A DNA stretch of 64,000 nucleotides, taken from Devosia sp. Root685. GTDB lineage: Bacteria; Pseudomonadota; Alphaproteobacteria; Rhizobiales; Devosiaceae. The notes under the pieces were generated by a model that made no database searches, was not told the DNA's origin, and worked only from the letters and a program-made list of their open reading frames with translations. The first letter of the stretch is position 1. Each line of letters opens with the position of its first letter. Location of the stretch: assembly GCF_001427875.1 (NCBI RefSeq), contig NZ_LMHK01000002.1:284049-348048 (forward strand), in the 5' to 3' direction. This document shows, piece after piece, positions 26,587 to 34,659 of the stretch. The translations under genes and the position numbers were made by a program.

Positions 26587-27414
26587 TTAGGGAGCCTGCT
26601 GCGCGTTGGTCGGCGTACGCGGCAGGAATTTCACCGGCGCGATCGAGGTCGAAGTCATGGCTTCCGAAAAAGCCTCCTTCAGACCATCGGCGCCGTAGAT
26701 GGTGCGAGCGACATCGGTCGTCAGCTCGTCGGGCGTGCCGTCGAAAACCACCTGCCCCTGCGCCATGCCCACGATGCGCTCGCAATAAGCGCGCGCCGTA
26801 TCGAGCGTGTGGAGATTGGTGATGACGGTGATGCCCTCGGCATTGATGTCACGAAGCGAGTCCATGACGATCTGCGCATTGCGCGGATCAAGGCTGGCGA
26901 TCGGCTCATCCGCCAGGATCATTTTGGGGTTCTGCATCAGCGCCCGCGCAATCGCCACGCGCTGCTGCTGACCACCCGAAAGCGTCTGGGCCCACTGCAT
27001 CGCCGTCTGCGCAATGTCGAGCCGCTCCAGCGCCTTCAGCGCCTCAAGCTGCTCGTCCGGGGTAAAAACCTGCAAGAGGTTCAGCACCGGATTGCGGCCA
27101 TTGAGCCGCCCGAGCATCACGTTGGTGATAACATCGAGGCGCGGCACGAGATTGAACTGCTGAAAAATCATGGCGCAATCGCGCTGCCATGAGCGCAGCG
27201 CCGCGCCCCGCAACTCCGACGTCTTCACGCCCTCATATTCGATATAGCCCGATGACACGTCGTTAAGACGGTTGATCATGCGCAGCAGCGTCGATTTGCC
27301 GGCGCCCGAGCGGCCGATAATCCCGACCATCTGCCCCTGCGGAATTTCGAGCGTCACATCATTGACGGCGACCTTGTCACCGAAGCGTCGTGTAACGTGC
27401 GAAATCTTGAGCAT
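26587..27414 (-). CDS. phnC: Phosphonate ABC transporter ATPase PhnC
   Basis: The 275-residue ATPase has Walker A GRSGAGKS (34-41), Q-loop (FQQFNLV), signature LSGGQQQR and Walker B MILADEP. It energises import through the two PhnE subunits. It is the first gene of phnCDEE and its start lies 46 bp from a long PHO box, so it should be induced by phosphate starvation through PhoB. Confidence 0.94.
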   Translation of the reverse strand: MLKISHVTRRFGDKVAVNDVTLEIPQGQMVGIIGRSGAGKSTLLRMINRLNDVSSGYIEYEGVKTSELRGAALRSWQRDCAMIFQQFNLVPRLDVITNVMLGRLNGRNPVLNLLQVFTPDEQLEALKALERLDIAQTAMQWAQTLSGGQQQRVAIARALMQNPKMILADEPIASLDPRNAQIVMDSLRDINAEGITVITNLHTLDTARAYCERIVGMAQGQVVFDGTPDELTTDVARTIYGADGLKEAFSEAMTSTSIAPVKFLPRTPTNAQQAP

Positions 27415-27459
27415 GCCTGGCGCCCCGCCTTTGTGATGGGGGACACCTAAGGGGGGTAC

Positions 27460-27499
27460 GTAACGTCAGCATAACGGTTGGGTGACGGTTCCATGACTG
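27460..27499 (-). promoter_or_regulatory. PHO box with four half-sites upstream of phnC
   Basis: On the minus strand four heptamers follow at exact 11-bp spacing: CAGTCAT, CCGTCAC, CCGTTAT and ACGTTAC, separated by GGAA, CCAA and GCTG. PhoB binds such direct repeats of CTGTCAT-like heptamers with 4-bp spacers. The array ends 45 bp before the phnC start. Rhizobial phnCDE (phoCDET) operons are known PhoB targets. Confidence 0.78.
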
Positions 27500-27523
27500 T
27501 GCACGGGACAGTGGCGGTGGCAC

Positions 27524-27648
27524 GCCCTCGTGGTTCGAGGCTTTGCTGGCGCGAAGCACCTCACCATGAGGGCTACTTATAGGCCGGCCTTCAAGTAGCC
27601 CTCATGGTGAGGTGGGAGCGCAGCGACCCTCGAACCACGAGGGCGTGC
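27524..27648. repeat. Inverted pair of family A repeats (copies 4 and 5)
   Basis: Copy 4 (27524-27572) is in the opposite orientation to copy 5 (27599-27648), giving a large inverted repeat with a short centre that itself contains CTACTT/AAGTAG ends. Copy 5 has its inner stem replaced by GGGAGCGCAGCGACCC. The pair lies between the phnC promoter and the end of the acyltransferase gene and could terminate the phnG-L operon. Confidence 0.82.
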
Positions 27649-27651
27649 CCC

Positions 27652-28263
27652 CTACTCATACTTCTCCAAAAACGCCTCAATCCCCAGCGCCCGAAAATCC
27701 GGCAGTGCCACCCGCAATTGCTCGTGGCTCCAATCCCACCACTTCAACTTATCCAGCCTTCCCGCAATCGGATCGGAAAACCGCTGCTTGATCGTCTTCG
27801 CCGGCACACCCACGGCAATGGCAAAATCCGCCACATCCTTGGTCACCACCGCATTGGACCCAATGATCGCCCCATTGCCGATCGTCACCCCCGGCATAAC
27901 AACCGCCCCATGCCCAATCCAGGTATCGTGCCCAATGCTGATCGGCGTGCTCTCGCGCCATTCGAAGAACGCCACATCATCCTCCTCGCCCTCAAAATAC
28001 TGCGCCGAGCGATAGGTAAAATGATGCAGCGATGCCCGCTCCATCGGATGCATCGAGGCATAAATCCGCCCATTGGAGGCGATATTGGAAAATTTCCCAA
28101 TCGTCGAATAGGCAATCTGCGTCCCACTCACGCAGTAGGAATAATCCCCCATGCTCGAGTGTGCGACATGGCAAAACGCCCCCACCTCGGTATACCGCCC
28201 CAGCACCGACTGCTTCACCTCGGCCGTCTCATGCACCGACGGCGTTTCGCTCAGCTTCTTCAT
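27652..28263 (-). CDS. Phosphonate-operon hexapeptide-repeat acyltransferase
   Basis: The 203-residue protein is a left-handed beta-helix enzyme with repeats such as ISIGHDTWIGHGAVVMPGV and IGNGAIIGSNAVV. It matches the phosphonate-metabolism hexapeptide transferase family often found after phnL (TIGR03308 type). Its ATG overlaps the phnL stop by 4 bp. It may acetylate an aminophosphonate, a role played elsewhere by PhnO, but this is not proved for the family. Confidence 0.87.
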   Translation of the reverse strand: MKKLSETPSVHETAEVKQSVLGRYTEVGAFCHVAHSSMGDYSYCVSGTQIAYSTIGKFSNIASNGRIYASMHPMERASLHHFTYRSAQYFEGEEDDVAFFEWRESTPISIGHDTWIGHGAVVMPGVTIGNGAIIGSNAVVTKDVADFAIAVGVPAKTIKQRFSDPIAGRLDKLKWWDWSHEQLRVALPDFRALGIEAFLEKYE

Positions 28264-28961
28264 GCTGCCACCCTCGGCGCAAAACCCGTCACATCGACAA
28301 TCCGGTCGGCCACAGCGCTGCGCACATCCTCATCGTGGAAAATCCCGAGCATGGCGACTCCACAGCGCTTCTTCTGCGCGATCATATCAACCACCACCGC
28401 CCGATTGGCCGCATCGAGCGACGCCGTTGGCTCATCCAGCAACAACACCGGGTGATGGGTAATAAACCCCCGCGCAATGTTGACGCGCTGCTGCTCACCC
28501 CCCGAAAACGTCGCCGGCGGCAGGCCCCAAAGCCGCTCCGGCAGATTGAGCCGGCTCAGCATCTCCCCTGCCCTCCCTTGCGCCTCGGCCTTGTCGATCC
28601 CCCGCACCACCAGCGGCTCCGCCGCCACATCGAGCGCCGAAACCCGCGGCACCGTCCGCAAAAACTGGCTCACATACCCAATCGCATCGCGCCGCAGGGT
28701 AAGAACCGTCCGCGGATCGGCACTGGCCAAATCCACCTGCGCCCCATCATGGGCAATCAACACCGCGCCGCCATCGACGCCATAATTCCCATAAACCATC
28801 TTCAAAATAGAAGACTTGCCGGCGCCCGATGGCCCACCGAGCACAACGCACTCGCCCGGATTGATATCGAATGTAACATTCTCCACCACCGGCAGGCTGA
28901 TCCCCCCGCGCAGGTGCATGGTAAAAGTTTTTGCGAGATTTCTTACTGATAGAGCGGTCAT
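28260..28961 (-). CDS. phnL: C-P lyase subunit PhnL (ABC-type ATPase)
   Basis: The 233-residue protein has Walker A GPSGAGKS (43-50), signature FSGGEQQR and Walker B LLLDEP. PhnL belongs to the C-P lyase system and is not a transporter subunit. The start ATG at 28961 is fixed by GGAGG five bases upstream; the longer frame to 29024 would be encoded by the upstream repeat element. It is followed by the acyltransferase gene with an ATGA overlap. Confidence 0.93.
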   Translation of the reverse strand: MTALSVRNLAKTFTMHLRGGISLPVVENVTFDINPGECVVLGGPSGAGKSSILKMVYGNYGVDGGAVLIAHDGAQVDLASADPRTVLTLRRDAIGYVSQFLRTVPRVSALDVAAEPLVVRGIDKAEAQGRAGEMLSRLNLPERLWGLPPATFSGGEQQRVNIARGFITHHPVLLLDEPTASLDAANRAVVVDMIAQKKRCGVAMLGIFHDEDVRSAVADRIVDVTGFAPRVAA

Positions 28962-28985
28962 TTCGACCTCCATATTTGTGAGCCA

Positions 28986-29061
28986 CCGCACCTCCCCTCG
29001 CCCCTTGCGGGAGAGGGACAGCAATTTCTTCGTTCAGAAGAAATTGCAGGGTGAGGGGTCT
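28986..29061. repeat. Palindromic repeat between phnK and phnL
   Basis: The element carries a perfect hairpin at 29021-29047 (arms GCAATTTCTTC and GAAGAAATTGC, loop GTTCA) bracketed by ACCTCCCCTCGCCCC and GGGTGAGGGG. It fills nearly the whole phnK-phnL gap. Confidence 0.8.
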
Positions 29062-29078
29062 GCGATGCTGCAACAGGC

Positions 29079-29855
29079 TCAAACCTGCAAAATCGAACTG
29101 ACGAGCAACTGCGTATAGGGCTCGCGCGGATCGTCGAGCACCCGGTCGGTCAGCCCCGCCTCGATCACATGCCCGTCCTTCATCACCATCATCCGGTGGC
29201 TCAAAAGCCGCGCCACGGCGAGATCATGCGTCACCACAATCGCCGAAAGCCCCAGCTCCCCCACCAGCTGCCGCAACAGGTCCAGCAACCGCGCCTGCAC
29301 CGACACATCGAGCCCACCCGTCGGCTCGTCCATGAAAATCAGCCGCGGCCCGGTGACGAGGTTCCGCGCAATCTGCAACCGCTGCCGCATCCCGCCCGAA
29401 AAACTCCGCGGCTGATCATCGATCCGATCCGCCGCAATCTCCACGCGCCCGAGCCAATCAAGCGCCGTATCCCGGATCCGCCCATAGTGCCGATCGCCCA
29501 CCGCCATCAGCCGCTCGCCGACATTGGCGCCGGCCGAAACCGTCATCCGCAGCCCATCCGCCGGGTTCTGGTGCACAAAGCCCCAATCCGTCCGCGTCAG
29601 AAACCGCCGCTCGGCCTCACTCAACTCATAAATATTGCGCCACTCGCCCATCCGCATCCGATAGAGCGCCTCGCCCGATGTCGGCTCAAGATTGGCCGAA
29701 AGCGTATTGAGCAGCGTCGTCTTCCCCGACCCACTCTCCCCCACAATCGCCAGCACTTCGCCGGGCCAAAGCTCGAAACTGACATCGGCACAACCAAGCC
29801 GGGAGCCGTAATATTTGGTCAAATTGCTGACACGCAGCAGCGGTTCGTCAGACAT
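29079..29855 (-). CDS. phnK: C-P lyase subunit PhnK (ABC-type ATPase)
   Basis: The 258-residue protein has Walker A GESGSGKT (39-46), signature FSGGMRQR and Walker B LIFMDEP. PhnK docks on the PhnGHIJ core and its ATPase activity is needed for C-P lyase action in vivo. GGAG precedes its ATG. It lies between palindromic elements on both sides within the operon. Confidence 0.94.
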   Translation of the reverse strand: MSDEPLLRVSNLTKYYGSRLGCADVSFELWPGEVLAIVGESGSGKTTLLNTLSANLEPTSGEALYRMRMGEWRNIYELSEAERRFLTRTDWGFVHQNPADGLRMTVSAGANVGERLMAVGDRHYGRIRDTALDWLGRVEIAADRIDDQPRSFSGGMRQRLQIARNLVTGPRLIFMDEPTGGLDVSVQARLLDLLRQLVGELGLSAIVVTHDLAVARLLSHRMMVMKDGHVIEAGLTDRVLDDPREPYTQLLVSSILQV

Positions 29856-29880
29856 TCGAATTCTCCGTGTGCAGGCCCCA

Positions 29881-29994
29881 CCCCCTCCTAGCCTCCCCCA
29901 TAAAGGGGGAGGTACCGGCCGGTGATTGGGACTGGATCGAGCAAAAGGAGTGGAGAGGCACCTCCCCCTTGATGGGGGAGGTTGGGAGGGGGTG
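29881..29994. repeat. Palindromic repeat, family C copy 1, between phnJ and phnK
   Basis: CCTCCCCCATAAAGGGGGAGG and CCTCCCCCTTGATGGGGGAGG style hairpins lie at each end, with GTACCGGCCGGTGATTGGG and ACTGGATCGAGC in the middle. The copy at 30913 is nearly identical. Confidence 0.85.
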
Positions 29995-30008
29995 ACTTCC
30001 GAGACGCA

Positions 30009-30878
30009 TCATTCCGCCGCCTCCCCCATCACCCCAACATACCCCGCGTCCCGCCGCTCCTCGCAATGATCGGTATCCGAGCACACATACATATGCCCGC
30101 CCCGGTCATCCAAAATCACCTCATCGAGATACACCTGCTCAGCCCCACACAGCGCGCAAGGCTCAGCAAAATGCTGCACCGTGAACGGATGATCCTCGAA
30201 ATCCAGGCTCACGACTTCCGTATGCGGCGGCACCGCATAAATCCGGTGCTCGCGCCCCGCCCCAAACAGTTGCAGCGCCTCGCTTCGATGCATCTTCGGA
30301 TTATCGAACTTCGGCGTCGGCGAGGGGTCCATCACATAGCGCCCCTCAACCTTCACGGGATAAGCATAGGTCGTCGCAATCCGCCCATGCCGCGCAATGT
30401 CCTCATAAAGCTTCACATGCATCAGCCCATATTCCTCGAGCGCATGCATCTTTCGCGTCTCGGTCTCACGCGGCTCAAGAAAGCGCAGCGGCTCGGGAAT
30501 TGGCACCTGATAAACCAGTATCTGCCCCGCCTCGAGCTTGCGCTCCGGTATCCGGTGCCGCGTCTGAATAATCGTCGCCTCGGCCGTATGCGTGGTCGTC
30601 TTCACCTGCGCCACCTTGGCAAAAAACGCCCGGATCGAGACCGCATTGGTCGTATCATCCGCCCCCTGATCGATAACCTTGAGCACATCGTCCGGCCCAA
30701 TAATGGACGCCGTCACCTGCACCCCGCCCGTGCCCCAGCCATAAGGCATCGGCATTTCCCGCGACGAAAACGGCACCTGATAACCGGGGATCGCCACGGC
30801 CTTCAAAATGGCCCGCCGGATCATTCTTTTGGTCTGCTCATCGAGATAGGCAAAATTGTAGTTTGCGACGGCGTTCAT
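30009..30878 (-). CDS. phnJ: C-P lyase PhnJ (radical SAM-type)
   Basis: The 289-residue enzyme cleaves the carbon-phosphorus bond of ribose-1-phosphonate 5-phosphate. Four cysteines fall at 241, 244, 266 and 272 (CALC and CSDTDHC), exactly the E. coli numbering, where the first three hold the 4Fe-4S cluster and Cys272 makes the thiyl radical. ATG at 30878 is preceded by GAGGC; this start gives the matching numbering. It is flanked by family C repeats in the operon. Confidence 0.96.
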   Translation of the reverse strand: MNAVANYNFAYLDEQTKRMIRRAILKAVAIPGYQVPFSSREMPMPYGWGTGGVQVTASIIGPDDVLKVIDQGADDTTNAVSIRAFFAKVAQVKTTTHTAEATIIQTRHRIPERKLEAGQILVYQVPIPEPLRFLEPRETETRKMHALEEYGLMHVKLYEDIARHGRIATTYAYPVKVEGRYVMDPSPTPKFDNPKMHRSEALQLFGAGREHRIYAVPPHTEVVSLDFEDHPFTVQHFAEPCALCGAEQVYLDEVILDDRGGHMYVCSDTDHCEERRDAGYVGVMGEAAE

Positions 30879-30912
30879 TTCAGAGCCTCGTGAAATCTGC
30901 TCATGCCGCAAC

Positions 30913-31029
30913 ACCCCCTCCTAGCCTCCCCCATCAAGGGGGAGGTACCGGCCGGTGGTTGAAACTGGATCGAGCCAAAAGAGTGGAGCAGCACCTCCCC
31001 CTTGATGGGGGAGGGTGGGAGGGGGTGGG
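30913..31029. repeat. Palindromic repeat, family C copy 2, between phnI and phnJ
   Basis: Same structure as the element at 29881: terminal hairpins of CCTCCCCCATC/AAGGGGGAGG type and central GTACCGGCCGGTGGTTG. It fills most of the 169-bp gap between phnI and phnJ. Confidence 0.85.
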
Positions 31030-31047
31030 GCAACGCCTTGGTAACCA

Positions 31048-32118
31048 TCATTCCACCCCCTCCAACTCCGCCCGCATCCGCCGGATCAAATCCAGCTCCG
31101 CCTGGAAATCCACATAATGCGGCAGCTTCAGATGCTCGACGAACCCCGTCGCCTGCACATTGTCCGAGTGCGAAATGACGAATTCCTCGTCCTGCGCCGG
31201 CGCCACGATATCCTCGCCAAATTCCTTGGCCCGCAGTGCCCGGTCCACCAGAGACATGGCCATGGCCTTGCGCTCCGCCTGCCCGAAAACCAGCCCATAG
31301 CCGCGCGTAAACTGCGGCGGGATCGTCGCCGAACCCTTGAACTGATTGACCATCTGGCATTCGGTCACCCGAACGCGCCCGAGGCTCACCGCAAAGCCCA
31401 GCTCGGCAATGTCGAACTCGACCTCCACCTCGCCAATGCGGATTTCGCCCACAAACGGATGCGTCCGCCCATAGCCGCGCTGCGTCGAATAGCCGAGCGC
31501 AAGAAGGAATCCCTCGTCGCCCCGCGCCAAAGCCTGCAGCCGCAAATCCCGATCCAGCGGAAAATCCAGCGGCTCGCGCGTCAGATCGCCAACCTCTTCG
31601 CCCTCGGCCAATTCGCCATCGGGCTCGATCAATCCCTGCCGGCCCAAGAGATCAGTCACCCGCGGCGCCTGTTCCCCTTCGGCCTCGCGCACAACCGGCA
31701 CTTCGGCATCCTCGCCCACAATGCTCGGGTCCAACAACCGGTGCGTATAGTCAAAGGTCGGCCCCAGCATCTGCCCACCGGGAAGATCCTTGAACGTCGC
31801 CGAAATCCGCCGCTCGATTTTCATCGCCCCGGTATCGATCGGCTCAGAATAGCCAAACCGCGGCAGCGTCGTCCGATAGGCCCGCACCAAAAAGATCGCC
31901 TCGATCAGGTCGCCCCGCGCCTGCAAAATCGCCAGCGCCGCCAGCTCCCGGTCATAAAGCGATCCCTCGCCCATGCACCGATCGACCGCCAGCCCCAGCT
32001 GCTCGACAATCTGGTCCAGCCGCAGCGCCGGCACCGCACGGTCCCCGCGACGGCGATCCGCCAACAAGCGATGCGCATTGGCAATGGCGGCCTCGCCACC
32101 CTTTACAGCTACGTACAT
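31048..32118 (-). CDS. phnI: C-P lyase core subunit PhnI
   Basis: The 356-residue protein begins MYVAVKGGEAAIANAH, the conserved PhnI start, and keeps GYGRTHPF and the late HSDNVQATGF motif. PhnI, with PhnG, H and J, transfers the phosphonate to ATP ribose; isolated PhnI is a purine nucleosidase. It is 1 bp from phnH. Length matches the family. Confidence 0.95.
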   Translation of the reverse strand: MYVAVKGGEAAIANAHRLLADRRRGDRAVPALRLDQIVEQLGLAVDRCMGEGSLYDRELAALAILQARGDLIEAIFLVRAYRTTLPRFGYSEPIDTGAMKIERRISATFKDLPGGQMLGPTFDYTHRLLDPSIVGEDAEVPVVREAEGEQAPRVTDLLGRQGLIEPDGELAEGEEVGDLTREPLDFPLDRDLRLQALARGDEGFLLALGYSTQRGYGRTHPFVGEIRIGEVEVEFDIAELGFAVSLGRVRVTECQMVNQFKGSATIPPQFTRGYGLVFGQAERKAMAMSLVDRALRAKEFGEDIVAPAQDEEFVISHSDNVQATGFVEHLKLPHYVDFQAELDLIRRMRAELEGVE

Positions 32119-32119
32119 C

Positions 32120-32713
32120 CTACGCCTCCACCCGGCTCGACCGCGGCAGGCCCATCACCTGGCCATCGGCCACCAGCAGCAGGTCCACACCGCGCGGAAA
32201 AATCTCCCGGTTCTCGCTCCACTGCGCGAGAAAATCCCGGGGCAATCCCACCGGGCTAATGTCCTGCGTCTCGCGTATCCCCGGCCCGCGCAGCACCAGT
32301 TTTGCGCCGCCACTCAGCGACGGCACTTCCGCAACGATGGTGGTCGAGCGATCCGGATATTCTTGGCTTCCTAGATTGCAGCGCCCCAATTCGGGCATCG
32401 CATCGCCGAGCGCCACGAATGCAAAATTCGCCTTGGCCGGATCGTTCACCACATCGGCGCCGGTGTGAAACCCGACAAAACCCTGCACCGCGTCCGAATT
32501 TAGCGCGGGCGATAACCAAATCGCCGTGTCGTGGTCGCCAAGTGTTAACAGTGTGCTAGCCAATTCTGACGTCAGCGCAGCACAGCCACCGCTCATGTTA
32601 GCCAGTTTTTGCGCCGTCCCGGGGTTCGCCAGCGCGTCGAGAACAGCCCGGAACACACCCTGCGCATCGCGCACCGGCTCGGCAAAACCGGCTCCGAAAT
32701 CATGGGAAAGCAT
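32120..32713 (-). CDS. phnH: C-P lyase core subunit PhnH
   Basis: The 197-residue protein has the PhnH layout: GFAEPVRDAQGVFRAVLDA near the start and GPGI..T at about 145-150. It is part of the PhnGHIJ core complex. Its ATG overlaps the phnG stop by one base (TGATG), so translation is coupled. Confidence 0.93.
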   Translation of the reverse strand: MLSHDFGAGFAEPVRDAQGVFRAVLDALANPGTAQKLANMSGGCAALTSELASTLLTLGDHDTAIWLSPALNSDAVQGFVGFHTGADVVNDPAKANFAFVALGDAMPELGRCNLGSQEYPDRSTTIVAEVPSLSGGAKLVLRGPGIRETQDISPVGLPRDFLAQWSENREIFPRGVDLLLVADGQVMGLPRSSRVEA

Positions 32714-33168
32714 CAGTTATCCCCTCTCACCATGGTGAAAAAATCCACCCGCGTGGCCGCCGTTTCCTCGGCCCGCTTATCGTCACCCGTCGAGATAAGC
32801 TCTTCCAGTGGCACAATAATTTCCGCGTCCACTTTGGCCGCATCGCACTGGCGCAGCGCATCGATCACCGCAATGGCCTCGGCCTTGTCGAGGTCGCGCC
32901 CCAAACAATACCCGTGCCCCACTTCCCCGGTTACAATGCGCACGCTGGCCCGGCTCACCGTCGCCTCGCCCAGATTAAACGGCGCCCCGCCGCCCCCGGC
33001 CCGGCCCCGCACCATGACGAGCCCGGTCTCGGGCCCGCGAATGCGCTGATGGCCCGGCTTGTCGCCAAAAGCCTCCCAGCGCTCGGCCAGCGCCTTGGCC
33101 GGCGCTGCGGCCAGAACATCCAGCGCCCGCTTTCTTGCGCTTTGCTCGGCAGAAATCCCTGTCGTCAT
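32713..33168 (-). CDS. phnG: C-P lyase core subunit PhnG
   Basis: This 151-residue protein shows the PhnG signatures FNLGEATVSRASVR and GYCLGRD. It is the first gene of the phnG-H-I-J-K-L-acyltransferase operon. GAGGC precedes the ATG. The promoter lies in the 76-bp gap shared with divergent phnF, which holds the palindrome at 33181-33200. Confidence 0.94.
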   Translation of the reverse strand: MTTGISAEQSARKRALDVLAAAPAKALAERWEAFGDKPGHQRIRGPETGLVMVRGRAGGGGAPFNLGEATVSRASVRIVTGEVGHGYCLGRDLDKAEAIAVIDALRQCDAAKVDAEIIVPLEELISTGDDKRAEETAATRVDFFTMVRGDN

Positions 33169-33180
33169 GCTTGCCTCAAC

Positions 33181-33200
33181 TTGTCTAATAAACTAGACAA
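33181..33200. promoter_or_regulatory. Candidate PhnF operator in the phnF-phnG gap
   Basis: TTGTCTA and TAGACAA form a perfect 7-bp inverted repeat with a 6-bp spacer. A second palindrome, AACTAG (33191) with CTAGTT (33210), overlaps it. GntR/HutC regulators bind such sites, and the shared divergent position suggests that PhnF controls both genes. Confidence 0.6.
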
Positions 33201-33244
33201 CTAAACTCACTAGTTCCGCTCTACGCTTCCCATGTGAAAGTGCA

Positions 33245-33970
33245 ATGACAAAATCGCAATCAGCCGCTGGTGGTGTTGCGCTCTGGCGCCAGATCGCCGA
33301 TGCCATCCGCCTCGACATCGTCGGCGGCAAGCTCGCCAATGGCGATCGTCTACCCACCGAAGCCCTTCTGGCAGAACGCTTTTCCGCCAATCGGCACACG
33401 GTCCGCCGCGCCCTCGCTGTCCTTGCCGAAGAAGGCGTCGTCGCCGCCGAACAGGGCCGCGGCACCTTCGTAAAAAGTATCCGCCGGCTCAGCTACCCCA
33501 TCGGCAAACGCACGCGTTTCCGCGAAGGCCTCAGGGGCCAGGCCGGCTCCCTGACCTCCGTCAGCATCTCAGACAAAATCGAAAACGCCACCGCCCAGGT
33601 CGCCGAGGCCCTCGGCCTAAAACCCGGCACCAAGGTCGTCCGCACCGAAGGCATGTCGGTCGCCGATGGCGTGCCGATCTCGCGCTCCACCACCTGGCTC
33701 CCCTATCGCCGCTTCCCCGATTTCGCCGCACGGATCAGGCAGATGCAATCGACCACGCTGGTCTTCCAAAGCTATGAAATCGCAGACTATTCCCGCTTTT
33801 CGACCCGCATTTCCGCGCGCCACGCCGACGTCGAAGAAACCCGCTCCCTAAACCTCGCCCCCGGCGCCATCGTCCTGGTTTCGGAAGCCGTCGACATCGA
33901 CCCGGAAGGACTACCGCTGTCCTATGCGCTAACGCGTTTCCCGGCGGAACGGATGGAATTGGTGGTGTAA
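33245..33970 (+). CDS. phnF: GntR/HutC-family regulator PhnF
   Basis: The 241-residue protein has an N-terminal winged helix (about 12-75, with LPTEALLAERFSANRHTVRRAL) and a C-terminal UTRA ligand-binding domain, with RTEGMSVADGVPISRSTTWLP. It diverges from phnG and should repress the C-P lyase genes until a phosphonate or pathway intermediate binds. Convergent with phnN across a palindromic repeat. Confidence 0.92.
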   Translation: MTKSQSAAGGVALWRQIADAIRLDIVGGKLANGDRLPTEALLAERFSANRHTVRRALAVLAEEGVVAAEQGRGTFVKSIRRLSYPIGKRTRFREGLRGQAGSLTSVSISDKIENATAQVAEALGLKPGTKVVRTEGMSVADGVPISRSTTWLPYRRFPDFAARIRQMQSTTLVFQSYEIADYSRFSTRISARHADVEETRSLNLAPGAIVLVSEAVDIDPEGLPLSYALTRFPAERMELVV

Positions 33971-33971
33971 A

Positions 33972-34080
33972 ACCCCCACCTACCCCCCCTGATAGGGGGA
34001 GGGACGCATCGAGTTTGCATCTGTGTCGGTGAGCCACCGGCAGATCCCTCCCCCTAACAGGGGGAGGCTAGGTGGGGGTT
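33972..34080. repeat. Palindromic repeat, family C copy 3, between phnF and phnN
   Basis: ACCCCCACCTA at the left pairs with TAGGTGGGGGT at the right, with inner CCCCCTGATAGGGGG and CCCCCTAACAGGGGG hairpins. It separates convergent phnF and phnN and may serve as a two-way terminator. Confidence 0.8.
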
Positions 34081-34101
34081 CTTGCGACCCCAGAGGACCG
34101 A

Positions 34102-34659
34102 CTAACCCCCTGCCGGCAAACGCAAAAGATCCCTCAGCAACCCCACGAACTGCTCCCCCGCCACCTCAAGCGCCCCGGAATTATCAATCCGCACCGTGCT
34201 CGCCGGCAGCCGCACGCCAACGCTCCGGTCCATCCGCCGCTGGATTTCCGCGGCATCTTCCCGCCCACGCCCCGCCAGCCGAGCCGCAATCACCTGCGGC
34301 TCCGCCGTCACCTCGACCACCACCGCACTCGGATAGCGCGCCACCAATTGCGGAATAACCGCACGGGAGAGGTTCGCAATCACCACCCGCCCTGCATGCA
34401 AATCATCCTCCAGCTCCACCGGCAGCCCATAGCGCAGCCCATGCGCCGGCCAACTCAGCGCAAACCGCCCTTCGGTTTCCGCCGCCGCAAACTGGTCCAG
34501 CGTCATCGTATCGTGGTCTTCGCTACCGCCATCGGCATCCCGCGTCACGACGCGCCGCACGATCACCACATCATCGCCGAGCCGCTCCCGGGCATAAGCC
34601 ATGACACTGTCCTTGCCGGCCCCGCTGGAGCCAACCACGGCGACGAAAGTGCCGGTCAT
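34102..34659 (-). CDS. phnN: Ribose 1,5-bisphosphate phosphokinase PhnN
   Basis: The 185-residue kinase makes PRPP from ribose 1,5-bisphosphate at the end of the C-P lyase pathway. It has a guanylate-kinase-like P-loop GSSGAGKD (10-17). Start ATG at 34659 overlaps the phnM stop by 4 bp. It ends the phnMN operon. Confidence 0.92.
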   Translation of the reverse strand: MTGTFVAVVGSSGAGKDSVMAYARERLGDDVVIVRRVVTRDADGGSEDHDTMTLDQFAAAETEGRFALSWPAHGLRYGLPVELEDDLHAGRVVIANLSRAVIPQLVARYPSAVVVEVTAEPQVIAARLAGRGREDAAEIQRRMDRSVGVRLPASTVRIDNSGALEVAGEQFVGLLRDLLRLPAGG

